DNA of 44,723 nt from a delta proteobacterium NaphS2 (lineage in GTDB: Bacteria > Desulfobacterota > DSM-4660 > Desulfatiglandales > Desulfatiglandaceae): contig ADZZ01000306.1 of the NCBI GenBank assembly GCA_000179315.1, forward strand, positions 721 to 45,443, read 5' to 3'. The notes under the pieces were generated by a model that saw only the letters and a list, made by a program, of their open reading frames with translations, had not been told where the DNA came from and did no database searches. The position numbers and the translations under genes are program-made. Positions 16,089 to 22,806 of this stretch are shown one piece after another. Position 1 is the stretch's first letter. Each line of letters begins with the position of its first letter.

Positions 16089-17726
16089 ATGGAAAATGCC
16101 TATGATGTGATTATTATCGGAGCAGGTCCCAACGGACTCGAAGCCGGCGCTTATCTGGCCAGAGCGGGCAGCAAGGTCCTGGTGTTGGAAAAAAGATATG
16201 AGGGCGGAGGAGGTCTGGCAACTGAAGAGGTTACCTTCCCCGGTTTTCTCCATAATACCCATGCGGTATATATGATGATGGTAGACTTTGCGCCTATTTA
16301 CCAGGATTTCAAGCTGGAAGCAGAATATAACTGCAAGCACATCCACCCCGAACTTCAGTTTGCCCTTCCTCTTTCCGATGGCCGATGTGTATGTCTGTAT
16401 ACTGATGTTGAAAAAACCTGTGCCAACTTTGCCCAGTTTTCTAAAAAAGACGCTGAAAGTTATCGGGAATTTTGTAAACTCGCCGAACAGTGTATGGATG
16501 AATTCATCGGCCCGGCAACCTATGCGCCCCCTTCACCCCTTTTAGAAGCGGTGGTCAAGATGCAGTCCAACGATGTGGGCAGAACGGTTATGGAATATTC
16601 CGAAATGACAGCCTTGGATATCGTACACCGTCATTTTGAAAATGAGCATATCCGGGCCTTGATGCTTTATGTGGCTTGCCACTGGGGTGTAGATTATAAT
16701 CAATCCGGCTTGGGGTATTTGGTGCTTCTTTATCTTAATCGGGCGATTAATTATCGTCTGGTACGCGGTGGGTCGCATATGGTCGCCCAGTCTCTGATTA
16801 AGATTATACATGAGCATAAAGGCGTTACCATAAATAATGTACGGATTAAACGCATTCTGATGGAAAACGGGGCTGCCCGGGGAGTGGAGCTTACCGATGG
16901 CACCATCTATAGGGGCAAGGCAATAATCAGCACCGCTGATCCCCATCAAACATTTTTTAACCTGGTGGGTAAAGAGCACCTTTCCGATGAACTCACGGAG
17001 ATGCTTGAGAGCTACCAGTGGGAAAAGCATAGTCTGCTCGGGATACATCTGGCCATGGAGCATCCACCCCGGTTTACTGCTGCTGATTCGAATCCTGACA
17101 TAGAAAAAGCCTTTGTACATATTCTGGGCATGGAAACCGAGGAGGAAGTGATCAAAGAATTCGATGCAGTCTATAACGGGGAGTTACAATCCGAGGCCCA
17201 TTATAATTGTTGTTTTCCATCGGTGTTGGATCCGAGCCAGTTGATTGCTCCGGTTTCTCCCGGTCGGTGCACCGGTTTGTTATCCCGTCTGGCCCCGTAT
17301 GATCTGGCGGAGGGAGGATCAGACCGCTGGTACAACTTCAAGTTCAAACAAGAGTTGGTTAAAGCAGGCCTTGCCACTTTGCAGAAATATGCGCCTAATA
17401 TCGACGAGGATAATATTCTGTGGCATTACGTATCCACTCCTGTAGATGTGGAGAACAAATTCCCCTCCATGGTAAAAGGCGGCATAAAACATGGCGCTTA
17501 TGCGCCCCTGCAGATGGGGTACAACCGGCCCAACCATGAGTGTTCCACCACCAAAACACCCGTTGAGAATCTCTATTTAGGTGGAGCCTCCTGCTATCCG
17601 GGCGGGCTCGTTATCTGGGGGGCGGGGTACAATGCAGCCAACCGGGTGGCCGAGGATCTGGGAATAGATAAATGGTGGCAAGAACCTCCCGGGGTGACCA
17701 AGGCCCGCGAAAGCGGATTGATATAA
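16089..17726 (+). CDS. FAD-dependent phytoene-desaturase-like oxidoreductase, CtmA/CtmB-like (second of pair)
   Basis: A 545-residue flavoprotein with a canonical Rossmann motif GAGPNGLEAGAYLARAG at 11-27 and second-strand end VLEKRYEGGG. The C-terminal flavin segment is around NLYLGGASCYPGG. It is only distantly similar to the neighbour at 14273, so the two are more likely different subunits or sequential enzymes than a fresh duplication. The ATG has AAGGAG eight bases upstream. It should act on a hydrophobic substrate, by desaturation or water-dependent hydroxylation as in CtmAB. Small membrane-protein genes follow and could provide an anchor or electron exit (inference). Confidence 0.7.
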   Translation: MENAYDVIIIGAGPNGLEAGAYLARAGSKVLVLEKRYEGGGGLATEEVTFPGFLHNTHAVYMMMVDFAPIYQDFKLEAEYNCKHIHPELQFALPLSDGRCVCLYTDVEKTCANFAQFSKKDAESYREFCKLAEQCMDEFIGPATYAPPSPLLEAVVKMQSNDVGRTVMEYSEMTALDIVHRHFENEHIRALMLYVACHWGVDYNQSGLGYLVLLYLNRAINYRLVRGGSHMVAQSLIKIIHEHKGVTINNVRIKRILMENGAARGVELTDGTIYRGKAIISTADPHQTFFNLVGKEHLSDELTEMLESYQWEKHSLLGIHLAMEHPPRFTAADSNPDIEKAFVHILGMETEEEVIKEFDAVYNGELQSEAHYNCCFPSVLDPSQLIAPVSPGRCTGLLSRLAPYDLAEGGSDRWYNFKFKQELVKAGLATLQKYAPNIDEDNILWHYVSTPVDVENKFPSMVKGGIKHGAYAPLQMGYNRPNHECSTTKTPVENLYLGGASCYPGGLVIWGAGYNAANRVAEDLGIDKWWQEPPGVTKARESGLI

Positions 17727-17773
17727 AATTTTAGGGTCTTGAATGGAACAGGGGCTTTTCCCTGAACATCTTG

Positions 17774-17807
17774 TTGCTGTCCGGTTAAACTTTATGCTGG
17801 ACAGCAA
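17774..17807 (+). promoter_or_regulatory. Inverted repeat between flavoprotein and small membrane-protein genes
   Basis: TTGCTGTCC (17774-17782) and GGACAGCAA (17799-17807) form perfect 9-bp arms around a 16-base loop. No U-run follows. It could be an operator or an RNA hairpin that sets the ratio of upstream to downstream gene expression. Confidence 0.4.
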
Positions 17808-17860
17808 TGATAAAATAATATTAGCTAACAGAAAAAATGGGATTGAAAGGAAATTCTATC

Positions 17861-18112
17861 ATGTGGATGAGATCCCCAGGCCTTGGAAAAACCGAACTTT
17901 CCGGACATTTCGAAAGAATCGAGAGAAAAGAAAAATGGTTGATTCTTCATATGCGAATAACCGACCCTGTAAAATGGCACGTTAGAGCTGCTTTAAATTT
18001 TAAAACCGTGATGCGATGTGCAATGATAATAATCAAACATGTTTTCCTCGGATCATTTTTCTTTGTCTTGTTTAAAAAAAATGATGATCGTGAAACATTA
18101 CAAGACTTTTAG
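17861..18112 (+). CDS. Small membrane protein A (paralogue of the next gene)
   Basis: About 83 residues. A basic N-terminal motif RSPGLGKTEL is followed by a hydrophilic section (WLILHMRITDPVKWHVRAAL) and one hydrophobic segment near residues 52-70, then a charged tail. It aligns along its length with the protein at 18163: RS-x-GLG-x-TEL, then LI-x-H, then P-V-x-WH-x-R-x-AL, then a membrane segment and a lysine-rich tail. The shared pattern supports both as genuine genes. GAAAGG sits ten bases before ATG 17861. I do not recognise the family; an anchor or accessory subunit of the CtmAB-like enzyme is a guess from position. Confidence 0.6.
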   Translation: MWMRSPGLGKTELSGHFERIERKEKWLILHMRITDPVKWHVRAALNFKTVMRCAMIIIKHVFLGSFFFVLFKKNDDRETLQDF

Positions 18113-18162
18113 CCCAAAAACCATAAGGTTATCTCGAATGACAATAACAAGAGGATTAAGGT

Positions 18163-18423
18163 ATGCGTGTTCGATCTACCGGCTTAGGCCCCACTGAGTT
18201 GATAACCGATCCAAAACATATTTGGTTGGAAAGGCAAGGGAAATTTTTGATTGTCCATACGGAAACTGATGAGCCTGTGCAATGGCATCTCAGAACTGCT
18301 CTGGGCAAATCGGATATATTAAGGATTCTTTGGATAACGTTCCTTCAGATGGGTCCTGTAATCCTAATGCTTTTAAGAGGTCTTTTTTCTTTTAGCAAAA
18401 AAAAGGAACCGCCAAAATATTAA
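18163..18423 (+). CDS. Small membrane protein B (paralogue of the previous gene)
   Basis: An 86-residue protein homologous to the one at 17861, with RSTGLGPTEL at the start, PVQWHLRTAL in the middle, a membrane segment near residues 55-75 and a KKK-rich tail, which would be cytoplasmic by the positive-inside rule. The two genes are 50 bp apart. The pairing of two small membrane paralogues with two flavoprotein paralogues suggests one small partner per large subunit, which is speculation. There is no known motif for cofactor binding apart from a conserved W-H pair. Confidence 0.6.
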   Translation: MRVRSTGLGPTELITDPKHIWLERQGKFLIVHTETDEPVQWHLRTALGKSDILRILWITFLQMGPVILMLLRGLFSFSKKKEPPKY

Positions 18424-18526
18424 TATACACTTTATACACTTTTCTTTGACAGTGAAAAGAAATTTATTCCCTGATAGCGGGCAATTGTCTAGCATGCAAT
18501 TTTCTTTGACACTGCCTTTTCTCTTC

Positions 18527-18790
18527 TCAGACCGCGTCTTCGATAGGGCGGATTCTCGGCGGCGTGCGACGCCAACCCCCTGGAAAACTTTGCCACAACA
18601 GCCCTTGCACTCCTTCCGTACAGCAGCCATGCGGGTCCCCGTTCTCTTCTATCTCCAGGATGTGCAACTTTTTAAGATATTGCTTGATTATATCCCATTC
18701 GAAGTGATATCCCTTGTTGACCACTAGGCGCGTGCGATTCGTTTTCAAATTCAAATGTTCCCCGAGCGCCTCTATGATCACTTCCCTAGG
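18527..18790 (-). other. Unrecognised open frame, possibly a gene fragment
   Basis: The minus strand holds an open frame of about 88 codons with a plausible protein-like section (VVNKGYHFEWDIIKQYLKKL) ending at 18527. It runs into the duplicated module at about 18787, so its start was lost or never existed. I do not recognise it. It may be debris at the duplication breakpoint. The rest of 18424-18784 shows nothing else. Confidence 0.2.
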
Positions 18791-18875
18791 AAGAACAACG
18801 GCAATCCATTCAGCGCGATTCACCCAGCGACCCTTCATCGAAAAATGAACCATCTCCAAATCAGGCCACAGGCAG

Positions 18876-18892
18876 ATTGCAACAATGCGAGA
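18876..18892 (+). promoter_or_regulatory. Weak activator-type site, module 3
   Basis: ATTGCAACAATGCGAGA, identical to the site at 12771-12787, here no longer inside a functional gene. Confidence 0.4.
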
Positions 18893-18949
18893 GTATAGTC
18901 GATATGCTACATTGCCTAAGATATTGAATTTGAATTATTTGTTTGTAGC

Positions 18950-18967
18950 TATCGCAACATTGCGATG
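18950..18967 (+). promoter_or_regulatory. Palindromic enhancer site, module 3
   Basis: TATCGCAACATTGCGATG keeps 7-bp perfect arms; only the outermost base pair differs from the other two copies. It lies about 175 bp upstream of the promoter at 19142. Confidence 0.65.
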
Positions 18968-19141
18968 CTACTCTTGAGATCACTTTCGGCAAACCCCGAT
19001 TACCCTATCCGGTCAGACGGTATCTTTATAATACGCATCTTTCAAATAGACATATTTCTATCCTCATCACTAATAATTACCATAATAATTCTATTATGTT
19101 ATGATCAATTATCTGTTCTTTTTTCCGCCTCAATGATTGCA

Positions 19142-19158
19142 TTGGCGCGGTATTTGCT
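19142..19158 (+). promoter_or_regulatory. Sigma-54 (-24/-12) promoter for SDR copy B and the carboxylase operon
   Basis: TTGGCGCGGTATTTGCT keeps GG-N10-GC but differs from the other two copies at three of 17 positions, all between the key GG and GC. The essential bases are retained while the neighbourhood has drifted, which suggests selection on the promoter. Confidence 0.8.
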
Positions 19159-19293
19159 TAATGCTAAAGTATTCAGTTTTGGCGGGTCCATTCGGGATGT
19201 CCATTGTCGAGCATTGAGGCGAGTCTATATAAAACGTGTTGTCTGGTGGATAGCCTTATGATGAAAACAATCGGGAAAAAGGAGGACAAGCTT

Positions 19294-20097
19294 ATGGGTA
19301 AGAGTGAATTATTTGACCTGTCGGGAAAAGTGTCATTGGTCACGGGGGCTGGAAGCGGACTTGGGAGGGTTTTTTGTGAAGGCTTGGCTGAAAATGGATG
19401 TGATGTGATCTGTGCGGACATTAATGAAGACTGGGCCAAGGAAACGGAGGAGATAGTTGCCAAACAAGGCGTCAATACTCTTGCGGTCAAGGCGGATATA
19501 TCCAATCAGGAAGATGTTAAACGGATGTTTGAAAAGGCAATGGAGAGGTTCGGAAAACTGGATGTGCTATTTAACAACGCGGGCATTTCCACGAAAGTAC
19601 ACAAAATTCACGAGATGCCCCTGAAGGATTGGAGCAGACTGATTGACGTGAATCTAACCGGCACGTTTATTTGTATGCAAGAAGCGCTAAAGATCATGGT
19701 GAAACAGAAAGGAGGGAACATTATCAACACATCATCGGTTGCCGGCGTTGTTGCTATTTATCCCGATCTTTTGACCATAGGCAATTACGTGGCGGCCAAG
19801 CACGGAATTATCGGGCTTACCAAACAGGGGGCGGTGGAATATGGCGGTGACGGAATTCGTGTAAATTGTATCGCTCCGGGCTGGCATTTGGGAACACGAC
19901 TCGTTGAAGCGAGCGAAAGGATCACCAGTGAAGAAGAAGGAGCGAGACTCGTTCAGAAAATATGTGAAGTGACTCCCTTGGGAAGGACTGGAGATCCTAA
20001 TGAAATAAAGGGACTGGCGGTCTACTTGGCATCTGACGCCTCCTCTTTTGTGACCGGATCCGTTTTTGTACAGGATGGCGGTTGGTCAGCTTGGTAG
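19294..20097 (+). CDS. Short-chain dehydrogenase/reductase, copy B (secondary-alcohol dehydrogenase-like)
   Basis: This 267-residue SDR has the same protein sequence as copy A (13188). The two genes differ at two silent third-codon positions: 19872 (Ile) and 20079 (Gly). All SDR motifs (TGAGSGLG, NNAG, Ser, Tyr165-x3-Lys169) are intact, and the same AGGAGG start site is used. Here the SDR stands directly ahead of the ketone-carboxylase-type operon. This is the pairing seen for 1-phenylethanol dehydrogenase and acetophenone carboxylase in Aromatoleum aromaticum. A role in making the ketone substrate of that carboxylase is therefore a reasonable inference. Confidence 0.9.
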   Translation: MGKSELFDLSGKVSLVTGAGSGLGRVFCEGLAENGCDVICADINEDWAKETEEIVAKQGVNTLAVKADISNQEDVKRMFEKAMERFGKLDVLFNNAGISTKVHKIHEMPLKDWSRLIDVNLTGTFICMQEALKIMVKQKGGNIINTSSVAGVVAIYPDLLTIGNYVAAKHGIIGLTKQGAVEYGGDGIRVNCIAPGWHLGTRLVEASERITSEEEGARLVQKICEVTPLGRTGDPNEIKGLAVYLASDASSFVTGSVFVQDGGWSAW

Positions 20098-20327
20098 ACA
20101 AGGATGACGTCTTAAGTGCTGTATATATGGTCTGCTAAACCCCGGATATGCCGATATGACAATCTTCCAAATTGGCTCTAAGCTCTACTCTTTAATGGAA
20201 CGAGGGCACCAACGAATGAGCGCATTGAACGAATGATAATGATCCGGAAACGTATCAGAGGTATCTGTCTCACGGATTAACGCAGGCTTTGATATTTCCC
20301 GTATATATTCTGTAGTAAGGAGGTACT

Positions 20328-22370
20328 ATGGGTTACACAATCGATATCGACACAGGAGGAACCTTTACCGATGGTTTTTTTACTCAAGATGACCGTTTCG
20401 AGTTAGTAAAGGTAGATACTACGCCCCATGATCTAACCGTGTGCTTCATGGAATGTATCAAGGAAGGGGTCAGAGCATTCGGTCTGAAGGATGTAAATGA
20501 TTTCCTCAAAGATACGGATGTAGTTCGTTTTTCAACCACCATGGGCACCAACGCCCTTTTGCAGAAGACAGGCACAAAGTTGGGTTTAATCGTCACCAAA
20601 GGATTTGAAAGTAATCTTTATCAGGAGAACGGTGGAAACCCATTCGACTTTATTATTGAAAAGGGCATGGTGATTGGTATCGGCGAAGAGATCAGTCTTG
20701 AGGGTGAAGTGCTGACTCCGATTGATGAGAAGGAGGTGCGGGAGGCTGTAAAGAAGCTCCTGGAGAAAGGCGCCAGAATGATTGTGGTGAGCCTGAGAAG
20801 GTCGACCGTTAATCCGGTGCATGAGCAAAAGATCAGAGAGTTGATCATCCGGGAATATCCCAAGCACTACTTAGGTTCCGTGCCACTTCTTCTGGGCAGT
20901 CAGATCAGTATTAAGTCAGAGCCGGGTTTAAGGACCAATACGGCGTTAGTGAATGCCTATCTGCACCAAGGCATGGTCAGAACCCTCTATAAGGCGGACG
21001 AAGATCTAAGGTTGGCAACGTACACAAAACCTTTATTAATCGTACATTCCACCGGCGGTGTGGCACGTGTAGCCAAGACCACGGCTGTTCACACCTACAA
21101 TTCAGGGCCGCTGGCCGGTCTTTACGGCAGTTTGGAGATGGTCAGGCTATATGACCGGACAAACGTGATTACCGTTGACGTGGGCGGGACGAGCGCTGAT
21201 GTGGGGCTGATACACCAAGGCAATTTTGAGACTGAATATCCGTCAAAGGTAGAAGGTATTCCGATCGATTTCCCCGTGGTCAAATTAACCGTCTTAGGGG
21301 CCGCGGGTGGTTCTATTGCACGGATTGAGCCATCCAGCAAGAGGCTTGTTGTTGGGCCGGATAGCGCAGGGGCCATGCCCGGACCGGTGTGTTACGGACT
21401 GGGAGGAAGTGACCCAACCACTACCGACAGCTATCTTGCTCTTGGCTATTTTGACCCTGACTATTTTATGGGCGGTCAGAAGAGCTTGGATAAATCCATG
21501 GCCTTAGATGCTATTGAAACAGACATAGCTTCTCCATTAGGGATAACGGTGGAAGAGGCGGCTTTTGAGATAAAGGAGTTCGTAAAGAAAAGGATCGGGG
21601 ATGAGATTGGCCGGATGATAAAAGAGAAGGGCCTTGGTCCACAGGATTTTTCCCTTTTTGCCTTTGGTGGCGGTGGTGGGTGTCTATGTTGCGATATAGC
21701 TGATCAAGTAGGCATCTCCCGGATCCATGTCTTTAACCAGGGCCCTGTCTTTTGCGCCTTTGGTTCTTCAACGATGGATGTGCTCCATATTTATGAAGAT
21801 GCGCATAAGATCACCCTCAGGTCCGGTTCAGGCCAATTTCTGAATGACTTCGACGAATATAACCAGGTCATTGTCGATTTACAGGAAAAGGCATTTCGGG
21901 ATATGAGGGGTGAAGGCTTTAGGCCCGAGGATATCAATTTTGAATTAGAGCTGGAAATTAAGGGAAAAACCAACGCAGTGCCGGTTACTGTCGAGAACGC
22001 TACCCTCTTTTTTCAGAACAAGAAGGATGTACAGACCGTATGTAATCAATATACTGACAGAGTCTCCGGGAATAGTGAGATAGGCATTGAATTGTTCAGG
22101 TTAAAGGCTGTTGCGATCACTCCTCATTATCAATACAAGGCTTTTTCGGAGGCCGGCTATGATCCTTCGAATGCCCTTAAAACTAAAAGAGACGTGTATT
22201 GGGGGAAAAAGTTTGTAGAGACCAATGTCTATGATTTTAAGCTTCTGGAAAGTGGAAACATTGTCAAGGGGCCTGCTTTGATTGAGGCCGAAGATACCAC
22301 CTATGTTATTCCTAAGGGGAGGAGATATGTGGTTGACCAATACCTGAACGGCATTATTGAGGAGGATTGA
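20328..22370 (+). CDS. Ketone carboxylase alpha subunit (acetophenone carboxylase / hydantoinase HyuA family)
   Basis: A 680-residue HyuA-family ATPase subunit. The phosphate-binding motif DTGGTFTD is at residues 8-15, a second ASKHA-fold loop is TTMGTNALLQKTG near 66-78, and a third is VDVGGTSADVG in the middle. It belongs with acetophenone carboxylase, acetone carboxylase and hydantoinase large subunits. In acetophenone carboxylase the alpha-type subunits hydrolyse ATP to activate substrate for carboxylation. The order alpha, small zinc subunit, alpha-prime, beta found here matches that enzyme rather than acetone carboxylase, which has one large ATPase. The ribosome site AAGGAGG precedes the ATG. 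The natural substrate is unknown. Confidence 0.8.
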   Translation: MGYTIDIDTGGTFTDGFFTQDDRFELVKVDTTPHDLTVCFMECIKEGVRAFGLKDVNDFLKDTDVVRFSTTMGTNALLQKTGTKLGLIVTKGFESNLYQENGGNPFDFIIEKGMVIGIGEEISLEGEVLTPIDEKEVREAVKKLLEKGARMIVVSLRRSTVNPVHEQKIRELIIREYPKHYLGSVPLLLGSQISIKSEPGLRTNTALVNAYLHQGMVRTLYKADEDLRLATYTKPLLIVHSTGGVARVAKTTAVHTYNSGPLAGLYGSLEMVRLYDRTNVITVDVGGTSADVGLIHQGNFETEYPSKVEGIPIDFPVVKLTVLGAAGGSIARIEPSSKRLVVGPDSAGAMPGPVCYGLGGSDPTTTDSYLALGYFDPDYFMGGQKSLDKSMALDAIETDIASPLGITVEEAAFEIKEFVKKRIGDEIGRMIKEKGLGPQDFSLFAFGGGGGCLCCDIADQVGISRIHVFNQGPVFCAFGSSTMDVLHIYEDAHKITLRSGSGQFLNDFDEYNQVIVDLQEKAFRDMRGEGFRPEDINFELELEIKGKTNAVPVTVENATLFFQNKKDVQTVCNQYTDRVSGNSEIGIELFRLKAVAITPHYQYKAFSEAGYDPSNALKTKRDVYWGKKFVETNVYDFKLLESGNIVKGPALIEAEDTTYVIPKGRRYVVDQYLNGIIEED

Positions 22371-22456
22371 TCAGTTGATGCGGAATTCAATTTTGCGACA
22401 AATCCTGACCGGGCGAGATCTACGGCACAAATGAAGAGGGAAAACAGGAGGTTGAA

Positions 22457-22795
22457 ATGGGGAAAAAAATCCAGATTACAGAGTATTTAGATATAGATTT
22501 GGAAAAGGAGTTATGGTGCTGCAATAGATGTGGACGGGAGTTGATATCGGCCAGAGAGAATTACAAGGATGGATGTTTAATTTATGGCAGAGATCCGAGA
22601 ACTGTTTATGATCCCATAATAGATGCTCCCTACAATTTTGCCCATGATCCTGAGTGGGTGCGATTTGTAGAATTCTACTGCCCGGATTGTGGCGTGATGG
22701 TGGAATGCGAGATGCTGGCGCTGGGCCACCCGATAACGCATGACATTGAATTGGACGTTGACAAGTTAAAAGAGAAATACTTGGTAACCGAATAA
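22457..22795 (+). CDS. Ketone carboxylase gamma (small zinc) subunit
   Basis: A 112-residue protein with two cysteine clusters: C21, C22 and C25 (WCCNRCGREL) and C75 and C78 (YCPDCG), plus C40 and C84. This is the pattern of the small acetone/acetophenone-carboxylase gamma subunit, which binds zinc. It lies 86 bp after the alpha gene and 11 bp before alpha-prime. CAGGAGG precedes the ATG. Its presence is the strongest sign that the flanking HyuA-like genes encode a ketone carboxylase rather than a hydantoinase or oxoprolinase, which lack it. Confidence 0.8.
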   Translation: MGKKIQITEYLDIDLEKELWCCNRCGRELISARENYKDGCLIYGRDPRTVYDPIIDAPYNFAHDPEWVRFVEFYCPDCGVMVECEMLALGHPITHDIELDVDKLKEKYLVTE

Positions 22796-22806
22796 GGGGG
22801 GTTAGA

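Larger units (their letters stand above)
18785..20318 (+). repeat. Duplicated segment copy 3 (activator relic + control module + SDR + spacer)
   Basis: Homologous to 12668-14205. It begins inside the activator coding sequence at the codons for KNNGN, with small deletions, so only a 3' relic of the activator is present. It ends just before the ribosome site of the carboxylase alpha gene. The central block 19166-20113 is 948 bp and differs from copy 2 at two positions only. Confidence 0.85.
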
